Positions 11,883 to 21,573 of a stretch of 47,381 nucleotides of DNA are shown here, one piece after another; position 1 is the first letter of the stretch; each line of letters begins with the position of its first letter. The stretch is taken from contig JADHYX010000162.1 in NCBI GenBank assembly GCA_027604685.1, forward strand, positions 1 through 47,381, read 5' to 3'. Position numbers and translations under genes: made by a program. The notes beneath the pieces were generated by a model. The model was given only the letters and a program-made list of their open reading frames with translations, searched no databases and was not told where the DNA came from. The stretch is from Lobulomyces angularis (lineage: Eukaryota; Chytridiomycota; Chytridiomycetes; Lobulomycetales; Lobulomycetaceae).

Positions 11883-14800
11883 TTATGAATTTTCCCAAGA
11901 AATTAACTCTTCAGTATCGAAATCAACATCACCCTGATAAAAAATTCAATAAAAAAGGTAATAAATATAACGCATACCCTTAGAGATCCAGTACCAGTAG
12001 TATTTACTTCTAAACTCAAATGCGACATGTTTTCGAATTTTTCTCCATCCCATGGCACATTCTCCTCATTGGTATTAGCTTCCCCATTAGTTAAATTAGA
12101 AGCATTTGCTCCTTCGGAGGTATTAGATGCGGCAGTTGTCTCAGTAGGTACCGGTAGAACATCGGCGGGAACTCCATTAGGAAATTTGGCTTTCAGCTCT
12201 AAAAAGAAGGCAATCTTAATACATTCTCAAAAGGTGCTCACCTCCTATAATATCCCAATCTAAGCTATCTTTCCATTCAGTATATTCAGTAGCAGGTATA
12301 ACTTTTTCTCGGCGACGTTTAAAAACTTCTTCGGCAACTAGCGCATATTTTATGTCTGGAAATAGTTCTTCGTGTTTAGCATCAGCCAAAGATTCTGCCA
12401 TCTTTAGCTTAGAGGCTTTTGTCAGGGAATCCTTCCAAAGTTTTACTACAGACGATATTTCACTAAAAACTTCATTAGAATGCTACTGAAATAGTTGTAA
12501 ACCTTGGTAAATAAGTTCTAGCCAAAAGGGCTGCTTCAGGGATACGATCAGTGGAACATAGCAGTGAAATGCATTGTTCAATTTCACCCAAAAGTAAATG
12601 GCAGAGAAAGGCAATGTTATTTTTACCCTTGTCAGCTAGAAAAGGATGAAAAAAAAAAATTACACAAGTATTTTAAAATACCGGACATAATTGAAAGTTC
12701 TTTAAGTCCTCTTCTGTTTCCTGATGTTTGATACATTAACAGTAATCCTTCCAAATCAACGGCTCTTTTCATACAATCTTCTGAAAGATTAAACTAAAAA
12801 GAAGTTAAATTTTGTGTTAAAAAAAAGATGCATACATTCCAATTTTTTAAGGCTGCATCACCAACTATTTTCCACTTTTCCTCACGATTTACTTCTGAAG
12901 CAATTTGGTAGGCAATTTCCAATTTTTCCAATTGTACTGCCAAATCAAATTTATGCTCAAGATCTGTTGATACATTTAATGCTTCTTCTTTCAAATCTAA
13001 ACACAAAAAAAAATTTATTTTGATGATTTTTTCTTTTAATAAGTGATTTACTTTGACTTTCTAAAAATCTAGCAATCCTATTTCTTTGATCACCTGGTAC
13101 AGTTGGTAAAATTTTCTCAGCTGACACTAAATCTCCTCTTAAAACAGCAGTTTGATATTCAATAACCGAAACAGGTAAACTATAGCTAAACACTGATTGG
13201 TCCTAAAAATAAAATTAGCTTATAAACTGTTTTTTAAAATGTACCTTATCACACAAATAGATACGATTATCTCGGGGAATATAACCTAATAAATACATAA
13301 ATCTGATGGGAAAAAAAATGTAAGCAAAAATATTTTCAATTTTAAGTTACTTGTCAAAGTGGCTAATAGTAGAAACTTGACCACCAACCATATAATTTAA
13401 TCTATTAACGGTGTTGGTATAAATAAAACTATCACCAACCCAACAACCAGACTTCACACTACAAAAGAAAAATTAAAAATGAGATTTAGTAAAAAAACCT
13501 TTCAGATATTTCGGTAATGAACTCAAAGGCTTCTTCGCAGCCTTCTTCGCCAAGGCCTTGAGCCCCTCTTTTATCTATCGCTTGTTGATATGCAGTTCTA
13601 CTGAATTTTAACACATAAAAACTCTCTTCACAAGAAATGCAAACTAAGTCACTTTCAGACCAGAACACTTTCTTTGCAGCAACGTCGACTCTACGTACAC
13701 AATTTCCAGTTTCCCAATCATAAAAGTTAAGAAACGTGGTACTTCTTATACCAAGAAGTGAACCACCAAAAATTCCTTCAGCATTAAATGAGGTTTTGAT
13801 AGGTGATATTGGAATCTTTTCATTTCCGTTTTTGAAAACTTTTACTTTTGAAGTAGATTCACGAATCGCATATCTAACATTATTAGTATGTTTTTTTAAA
13901 AAAAAAATTTACTCGTTTGAATCTAATGCCCAAACAAATTCTAAAGCACTACCAAAACTTTTGTTTCTCCAAGCTAAAGCAGTATAAATAATATATTCAC
14001 CGTCACCACATACAACAACAAATCTTCCATTAGGACTATGTTGTAAAGTTTGTGGATAAACTTCACAACTTCCAAGGTCTTTACTTGGTAAAACTAATTT
14101 ATCACCATCTTTAATGTTATCTTCAGGAGTAGATTTAACATTTGTGGTAAAAATTGCACTATGTCGTGCCCAAATAATTTTGCCTGAGTTATCCATAGAA
14201 ATTGTGGGTTCCTCCCTACCCAACTAATTCATAAAAAAATTAAAAAAAAAAAAAATGGGAAAGTTTACCTTAATAGCAATTATTCCCTCATCATAACCAA
14301 ACGCAACATCATTGCTTCCCTTGCTATACCCAATTGCCCACACTCGTTCCATTCCATAATTAAGGGTATTTTCAAGACGATAGGTATTTGAATGCCAAAT
14401 TCTTATAGTACCTGAAAATAAAATGTACATAACGTATAGATGTTGTATACTACACAATACCATCTTCGCTTCCACTAATTATAATAGGTAACTCAGGATG
14501 AAAACATAATACGGTTACATTTTGAGTGTGTCCTTCAAGAGTTTGTACACATGTTTTATTTTGATAGTCCCAGACTTTAACTAGTCTGTTTAACAAAAAA
14601 TTAAGTATATGAGATAAGAAATATCAAAATTTTTTAAACAAACTTATCATCAGCCCCACTAATTAAATAAGGTTTATCATTTCCGTAATAATAATCAACA
14701 CAATTTACTCCTTTTTCGTGACCATCTAGTGTATAGTTTGCAGTAGAAGAACCTAAAGACCAAATCTAAAAGAAAAATTTTAAAACAAACATAAAATTAA

Positions 14801-15537
14801 ATTTATAAAATATTTTAAACTACTTTAACAGTTCTGTCTAGGCAAGCACTTGCAAAGGTATTATTATCTTTTGGATTAAAAACTACATGCATAATGTAAT
14901 GAGTATGACCTTCAAAAACCTATTTAATTACAGAAATTTTAAGTAGAATAAAAAATATTGGAAAAATAAATTTAATTGAAAAATAATGTACCATAACATT
15001 TTTCCAACCTTTTTCCCAATCCCAAAGTTTAATCAACATATCATCAGATGCAGTTAACAGAAAAGGTTGAGTGTGATGAACAGCGAGTGTTCTTATGTAA
15101 TCTACATGAGCATCAAACGCAATTACTTTCTCGTGAGTGTTGTAGTTAAAAACTCTTATTTGCATATCATCACTTCCAGCAACGAGCCAGGATTTTCTGG
15201 CAATGAATTTTGCCGCTCGCACAGGAAGATCAGTTATTTCAAAAGTTTTTACCAAAACCTAATTTTTTTTTTCAGTTTTTCAAAGCCAAGTAATGAATAA
15301 CACGTACTTGAGTTTCATGATTCCAAATGTGAACATTACCGTTATATAAGGCAGCTAAAACCCAAGGTTCAGAAGGGTGAAAATCAACTGATTTTACTCT
15401 TTCAGATCTATTCGATAACTTCCGCTATAAATTGATCAGTAACATAAAATGAATATTAAAATTATACCTTAATATCTAATCTTAAAGGCTATTTGAATAA
15501 AAAAAATTAAATGTTAAAATTTTTGATATTTTACCAT
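11883..15537 (-). CDS. SEC27: Coatomer subunit beta-prime (COPB2/Sec27)
   Basis: A many-exon gene of about 900 residues, usual for the family. Beta-prime COP is part of the COPI coat that returns cargo from Golgi to ER; its first WD40 propeller binds dilysine-type tails. The start reads [25 protein letters not shown], matching human COPB2 closely, followed by [69 protein letters not shown] and [11 protein letters not shown]. The second propeller and the alpha-solenoid ([15 protein letters not shown]-like helices, LHLLLGE-type segment) follow. The tail is acidic with TTGTGSLR and ends in ISWENS. The coding part of the first exon is only the ATG (15537-15535): a 44-nt intron follows, then a 21-nt exon encoding PLRLDIK (15488-15468). 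Conservation of MPLRLDIK supports this structure. Confidence 0.97.
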
Positions 15538-15645
15538 TTCGTTGGTAATTTTGTGCAACAATGGGCAAGCTAATAAAAAATCTTAAAATTTAGTCCAAAA
15601 AATATCATGAAAAAAGAAGAGCTTTGGTTTTTAGTTAATTTTATG

Positions 15646-15914
15646 TTATTGGCAGCTTATTTTTCTGAGTTTATCAATATAAGTCTTCATATGTGCAGCA
15701 AGCTCATAAATCAAAGAGATTGGTTTTTGAGTTAATGAACTATTCTTCAACTCATCTTGAGATGTCTTTTTTTTTATATTTCATTTTAATTCAACTTTTA
15801 CTTTTCATTGAAAAGTATTGCATCTGCTAAAGTATCTGCCAAAGTAATTATTTCTGCCTTACTTTGATTCCAAGATAGCTCTTTTGGTAGCAGTAGTGTG
15901 GAACACTTTGACAT
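15646..15914 (-). CDS. Small two-exon protein of 68 residues, function unknown
   Basis: Exons 15914-15802 and 15739-15646 join in phase across a 62-nt GT-AG intron (donor GTAAAAG, acceptor GAATAG). The product is 68 residues, starting MSKCSTLLLPKELSWN and ending YIDKLRKISCQ. It is predicted to be mainly helical, with helices around AEIITLADTLADAILF and SLIYELAAHMKTYIDKL. It has no signal peptide, membrane segment or metal motif. It lies 109 nt upstream of the coatomer beta-prime start on the same strand. The base mix is clearly richer than the surrounding spacer, which suggests real coding sequence. An alternative intron (donor GTAAGG at about 15861) also gives an open frame but would remove the first helix. 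I do not recognise the family; helical bundle subunits of small complexes look like this, but that is only a resemblance. Confidence 0.55.
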
Positions 15915-16295
15915 TAATAGCTGCATTTACTTTTTGTGGGACACAGCGCATTGTAGATATATAGAGTAACATCTTAACAGTGAATATATTGATAACTTAA
16001 GATAACTGATGGATATTAAATTATTAATTTATTAATTGTTGTTAAAAAAAGCTGTGTGTTGTCTTACATTTTTCCGTTACCACCAAAAAAATAGAAATTA
16101 CAATATAAAAAAAAGCATTAAATAAAGTAGAACTTTCTTGGTATTCTGCATCTGCTTAAGTTGTTGTAAAATATATATTTTCCATGTTGTTTATTTGCTT
16201 GGTTTTTGCTCTTTTTTCCTCTTTTATAGTAAACTAAAGTTTTGGGGCTAAAGCTTAATTTTTTTTTTTGTGGTAAATATTTTAGAATCTTTAAC

Positions 16296-16331
<36 letters not shown>

Positions 16332-16474
16332 CCAAAAATTTATTTCTTTAATTATATATTTACTTTTTTTAAAGTTGTCTTTAATAAGTAAAATAAGGCT
16401 AGCAACTGTTTACCTTTTTTTATCGATTTTGTAAATATTTACTATTTAAATCAATTTTTTTTTTACGGGAAACC
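15915..16474. promoter_or_regulatory. Divergent spacer upstream of the GPCR and the 68-residue gene
   Basis: These 560 nt contain both promoters. A minus-strand ATG at about 15951 opens a 30-codon frame that overlaps the small gene in another frame and looks like a shadow. A long T run followed directly by an A run sits in the right half. Nothing else is recognisable. Confidence 0.5.
16297..16331. repeat. Perfect T-tract/A-tract inverted repeat
   Basis: About 20 T are followed immediately by about 15 A, so the DNA is self-complementary. It lies in the promoter spacer about 145 nt before the GPCR start. It could form a hairpin or exclude nucleosomes. Length may be unstable in replication or sequencing. 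Confidence 0.85.
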
Positions 16475-18266
16475 ATGCAAAAACTATCATTGCTCGTTTT
16501 TATTTTGATTCAACTTATACTATCTATATATTCATTTAACACGGATCAAATACATCACGTAAAAATTAAAAGCATTGTATCCAACGACATTGAAAAAAGA
16601 GAATTTTTGCCGTTAAAATGTCCAAAAAATTTAATTTTCGTAGACTTTAATACAACTTTAAATTCAGATACATCCTCTTGTTTAACATTAGGACAAGGAT
16701 ATGTAAGTGCATTTTAAATGGAAGAGTCATAATTTTTTTTTTTATTCAAGTGTTGCCTACCTTGTCCAATTATGAATTTTTATTATCCTTCTAATCAAAT
16801 CACAGCAATTTTAAGCGGAATAACTGTTGTCAGGTTATTTTCAATTTTTGCTGGTATTTTGGTGATTGTTGTTTACGTTTTACTACCTCAAAAAAGAATA
16901 TACCCAAGAAATATTATTTTATTTTTAACAATTGCCATGCTGCTTTGGCAAGTCGTTTTTGTGTTTACAATTGGCGATGAAAAATATTCTACATTTTGTT
17001 CGAACGATTTTGAAATGGCTCAGCAAAGTAACGTAAAATGTGCTTTTCAGTCGTCTATTGCTGTATTCGCTTCAATTGCTTGTTGTTTTTGGGCTTTTTT
17101 TCTGGTTTTGAACGCTCACTTAGTAATTCATTTTTAGTCAACGTTATTGATAATTAATTTTTTTTAAGCAAGCTGTATGGTCCTCAGAATTTGTGGGAAA
17201 GCATCCTGTTATAATACATGTGATTTCTTGGGGTATTCCGGCTATTTTTTCAGTAGCAGCCTTGGCTTCAAATTCTGTAGCATATAATTTTGGAACTGTG
17301 TGTTCTTTAAAATCTAATTCGCTGTATTATTATCTTTTTATTCCAAGTAATTATTATTCCTTAGAGACTTAATTCATCATTAAAACCTTTTTTTTAAAGC
17401 GCTGTGTGTAGTACTTCCAACCTGCGCACTACACTTTCTTACTACGCTATCATTAATGTTCAAGAGCAATTTTATAAGAAGGATATTTTGTTTTGGAAGT
17501 AAAAATAACGGAGATGTTAGTTTAGAAGAATCAAACAGATATAGGGTGATTGGAATAGGATTTGTTCAATGGCGAATACTACTCTTAACCTTTGGGGTGG
17601 TTTCTTCTCTTTCCGGATACTGGTATGACCTTATGTCCTTTAGTAATTTACCTTAGTAATTTGTTTAAAATAGGACATATCAAAAAATAGTTGTTGATAA
17701 AATTATGACGCTCTTTAAAATTGGGAATTCCAATGATTCCGCGAATTTAGATCACTTGGGTAATTTTTTTTAAACATAACAACTCTATAAAATTGTTAAC
17801 ATCATATTATTTTAGCACTTTTTTCAAGGTGTGATCCTAGTTATGTAGTTTCCTTCAAAAACAATAAAGAACAATGTGAAAAAGAGTACGCTAGCTTTGT
17901 TCCACCATTATATCTTGTTGTAATATTTGAGCTGCTGTTTAGCGTAGCAGGATTTTTAAGCTTTTTAATTGTATTTGTTGGAACCCCTACACTAAAAGAA
18001 TTTTTTACTTGGATAAAAGAAAAGAAAGATAAAAAATCGGAGGAGCCGATACTTTTCAAAGTGGAAGATATTAGACTGGAAAAGATTCGTACAAACTCCT
18101 TAGTTACTATGGTATGTTTTGCTTCTTTTGCCTTGTTTAATTAAAAACTTATTTTCTTTAGAGGGAAAAAAGTTGTAAAAGAAATTATGATGATTTTCCT
18201 TTCAATATCACAGAGAGTAATGAATCTATTTTAGAAACTGCTACTACAAAGTCTGAAGTTTGGTAA
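16475..18266 (+). CDS. Frizzled/Smoothened-like seven-transmembrane receptor
   Basis: Seven exons (16475-16702, 16751-17122, 17169-17346, 17400-17622, 17674-17759, 17816-18111, 18162-18266) give 495 residues. A signal peptide (LSLLVFILIQLILSIYS) precedes a short ectodomain of about 75 residues with few cysteines (CPKN, SSCLTLGQGYCCLPCP). Seven hydrophobic segments follow. Class F features are present: HVISWGIPAIFSVAALAS and a later GTVC in the region of TM4 and loop 2, YYYLFIP for TM5, and CEKEYASFVPPLYLVVIFEL before the last helices, resembling C...YPPL...F of Frizzled. The tail after TM7 is short and charged. The 10-cysteine Frizzled CRD and the KTxxxW Dishevelled-binding motif are absent, as in the Dictyostelium and chytrid receptors of this group. 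Ligand and coupling are unknown. Confidence 0.8.
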
Positions 18267-19171
18267 AAGCAACTTCCAGTTAATAATTTTTTTAAAAATG
18301 TGGCTATTTCATCCAGTGTAAATATTTCACTTGAAAACTTATCTTAATTCTGTTATTATTTACTTACAACTGTTTATTATACCTGCTGCATAATTCCTTG
18401 GTTTTTTTTTTATTTACATTATAGAAATTAAAAATATTGCACATCATAAATAAATGTTTAAAATGGAGTAAGTTTTCCTATTTTAATATGATCTTTTGGC
18501 TTTGTTTGAGACTGTAAATATTGTAATTTTAGGATAATTCAAAGATCTTCTTAGCACCAGGGTGCATTATGCACTTACTAAAAATGTTAAAAGATAATTG
18601 TTGTTAAAATCAATTCACTTGATGTTGCTAAAATTTTTTTCTTCAACTTGCGACATCAAACATCAATGCGAATGGCAACAGATACCTGCTTAAAAAAACA
18701 CCATTTCGGTATGGCTAAGCGAAAACTAGCAAGGAAAATTGGCTCTATGGAATCTTACAGGACAACCTTACCAACCAACATTCCTCGACTATACACTTTT
18801 GGTTCAGAGTAGTAATTCATCCCGATTCGACAAGAGCAACTTCTCTAACTGATGATTTTGTAACAGTAAATGTTAAACCAGTTTTACCGTTTGCAAATAC
18901 ACCACACTGCTGGATCAATAGCACCTAAACTAAAATATAAGAAGACATCTATCTCTTATTAAATATCAAATAGGTAATGAATATCTAGTGCAAGATATCC
19001 ATTCTCGCTTAGCTTAGTTCCTTTATTCATCAATGAAATATAAAACAGCTGCTTCGAACCGCCAACAACCCAAAATTCAAAAATTCATCTAATGCCAACA
19101 GATAACCCTAAGGCGCAGTCTAGTTACTCCTTCTATAAAACCCTTCAAAAAAAATAGTAAAAAAAATTAAA
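18267..19171. other. Long spacer with a GC-richer core at about 18650-19110; no gene model
   Basis: This 905-nt gap separates the GPCR stop and the PDI start, both on the plus strand. The left 370 nt are ordinary AT-rich spacer. From about 18650 the G+C rises to about 40 percent over 180 nt by count (25, 24 and 25 of 60 in three successive lines), then 30-33 percent, without the usual A/T runs. One plus frame is open from about 18718 to the stop at 18927 (ENWLYGILQDN... to HCWINST) but has no clear start or splice context. Two near-identical 15-mers, AATGGCAACAGATAC and AATGCCAACAGATAA, sit at 18671 and 19091. The rightmost part must include the PDI promoter. A structured RNA, a decayed gene or a small insertion are all possible. 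Confidence 0.5.
18671..19107. repeat. Pair of near-identical 15-mers 420 nt apart
   Basis: AATGGCAACAGATAC at 18671 and AATGCCAACAGATAA at 19091 are in the same orientation and differ inside at one position. They bracket the GC-richer core. They may be target-site-like repeats, paired promoter elements or chance. Confidence 0.5.
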
Positions 19172-20981
19172 ATGAAAAACTTTTTAATCTTATCCACTTT
19201 GGTTCTGTCAGCTTTTTCTTCTTCTGAAGTTCATGTTTTAACTAATGGTTAATCTCTTATTTTTTTTAATTATTCAATAATTTTTTTTGTTGCAAAACAG
19301 ACAATTACGGAGAATTTGTAAAAAATGAAAAATTAACTCTTATTGAGTTTTACGCTCCGTGGTGTGGACACTGCAAAGGTATTTTATTATTTTTTTATTT
19401 GCGAAGTTGTATTATTCCTTTGAAATTTGTTTTTCAATAATCTACTGTTACCTGTGTTTTTAACTTTATCAAATTTGTTTTCTTAATCATAAATTAACTG
19501 ACTTTTTTGTAGCCCTTGCTCCGGAATATGAAGATGCTGCTGAAAAATTAAAAGAAAAGAACGTTAAACTTGCCAAAGTTGATTGTACTGTCGAAACCGA
19601 AGTTTGTTCCTCATTACAAATTCAAGGTTACCCAACTTTAAAAATATTCCGTGACGGAACTCCTTCTGATTATAAAGGTCTAAGAACCTCTAGCAGTATC
19701 GTTAGTACTATGGTTAGGTAAGTTTTTGGAAACATCAGAGAAAAATTTTACCCCTTAAATTTTTAAGGCAATCACAACCTGCCCTCATTGAACTAAAGGC
19801 AGAAGCTGTAGAAAAATTCTCACAAGAAGATAAAGTAGTTGTTGTTGGTTACTTTAAATCAACTGACTCTGAAGAATTTAAAACTTTCCAAAGTACGGCG
19901 AACAAGTATCGTGACGATTACCAATTTGGTTACACTACTGAAGGAGTTAGTACTCCAAAGGTCACCCTTTTCAAACAATTTGACGATAAAAAAGTGGATT
20001 TTTCTGGAAAACTTACTTCATCCACTGAGTTAGTCACTTTTATTAAAGATCAATCTGTTCCACAGATGGATGAAATTGGTCCTGAAAACTACTCTGCATA
20101 TGTTTCCCGTGGTTTACCAATTGTTTATTTATTTTATGGCTCTGCTGATGATCGTGAAAAATATGGAGGAATCCTTAAACCTTTCGCAAAAACATTCAAG
20201 GGAAAACTTCAATTTGCTTACATTGATGCTGTTAAATATGGAGGTCATGGAAAAACACTGAATCTAGTAGATACTTGGCCAGCTATCGCTATTCAGGATA
20301 CAACTAAGAATGCCAAATATCCATTTGATCAATCTAAACCAATCACCAAAGAGGCTTTAAGTACCTTTCTCAATGATTTCGTTTCTGGTAAAATTGAACC
20401 TTCCCTTAAATCTGAACCTGTTCCTGAAAGTAATGATGGCCCAGTTAAGGTTGTAGTTGGTACAGAATTTGAATCCATTGTTTTAGACAAGTCTGCGGAT
20501 GTTTTACTGGAACTTTATGCTCGTAACTTGAATTTTTGTTTTTTTATATTCTTATTTTTTGTAATTTTAGCATGGTGTGGTCATTGTAAAAAACTTGCAC
20601 CAATTTGGGAAGAATTAGGGGAGCATTTGAAAGGATCAAAAGTAGTCATTGCAAAAATGGATGGAACTGAAAATGATTTACCTGCTGGTACTAGTTTCCA
20701 AGTTGAAGGATTTCCAACTATTAAACTATTTAAAGCTAATGACAATACCATTGTTGATTATGAAGGTGAAATTGTTGAAGTTCTATTTTTAAATTTTTTT
20801 TTTAGGTGATAGAACTTTAGATAGCTTTGTTTCTTTCTTAAAGAAAAACGCTGTGTAAGAATTCACATTTAATTTCATTAATTCGTTTTGTTATTTTAGC
20901 CATGCTGATTCCTTTGAAGATGTGAAAGCAGGATCTCAGGATACTGATTCCCATGATAATGAAGATCATGATGAATTATAA
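19172..20981 (+). CDS. PDI1: Protein disulfide isomerase, ER, HDEL-terminated
   Basis: Seven exons (19172-19247, 19301-19378, 19513-19717, 19768-20522, 20571-20765, 20806-20854, 20900-20981) give 479 residues. The enzyme forms and reshuffles disulfides in secretory proteins. A signal peptide ([15 protein letters not shown]) is followed by thioredoxin domain a with [16 protein letters not shown], redox-inactive b and b' domains, and domain a' with [15 protein letters not shown], whose motif is completed across the 20522/20571 splice. Both active sites are CGHC, and cis-Pro loops are visible ([20 protein letters not shown]). The acidic tail ends in HDEL, the fungal-type ER retrieval signal. Length and a-b-b'-a' order are standard. 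The GC-richer upstream region may carry its stress-response control, but I could not identify an unfolded-protein element with confidence. Confidence 0.97.
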
Positions 20982-21573
20982 ATTTTTTAACCATAATTTT
21001 TAATTTTTTTTATTAAATTATAAATTTAGTTTTAAAATATTTTATTCAGTTTAGGCATAATTAACAATAAATAAATTTATATTAAAAGTTAAACGATATT
21101 CTTTTTTTATTAATTGAATTTTTGCAATAAAAGCAATTTTAAATGATTAAAATTTCCTGAAACAAGTAAAATAATAGTTCATTTTAAAGTGAATCTTGGG
21201 AAAGAGCTATGCATTTATTTTTAATTATTAAATCATTCTTCATTTTAGTTCATTAACTATATTCATGTGTGTTTGTTTATTAATATTTTGTTCTGCAACA
21301 AAAATTTTTTTGATTGGCTATGAAAATATAAACAAGTCAAAAGAAAAAAATTTTTAATTCCAGATGTTTCCATTAACTATTATATAAATCACCAATGAAG
21401 TTTATTTAATTAAATTTTTTTTTTAGAAAAATTTTTTAATTTTTTTTTTTATTTAACAAAAAAATCTACTTTTTTTTTTTAACATATAAATTTCTTAAAT
21501 ATTTTATATAATATAATACCATTTCCATCTTAAATAACATAAAAAAAATTATCTATTAATAAATATAATAAAC
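20982..21573. other. AT-rich spacer between PDI and the CH/coiled-coil gene
   Basis: About 590 nt of very AT-rich DNA with several long A and T runs and no credible frame. It holds the PDI 3' end and the promoter of the next gene. No motif recognised. Confidence 0.5.

Noticed and set aside
18537..18620. Open stretch after an AG acceptor, with the hairpin GTGCATTATGCAC
   Set aside because: The only upstream ATG (about 18473) joins out of frame and gives an early stop; the hairpin is short.
19040..19070. Antisense TTCGAAG resembling a tRNA T-loop
   Set aside because: Flanking bases do not pair as a T-stem and no acceptor or anticodon arm is found.
19034..19093. 19-codon ORF upstream of PDI ending QQPKIQKFI, similar to a PCNA-interacting (PIP) box
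   Set aside because: Too short, no conserved context, and the PIP pattern is loose. It could at most be an upstream ORF of PDI.
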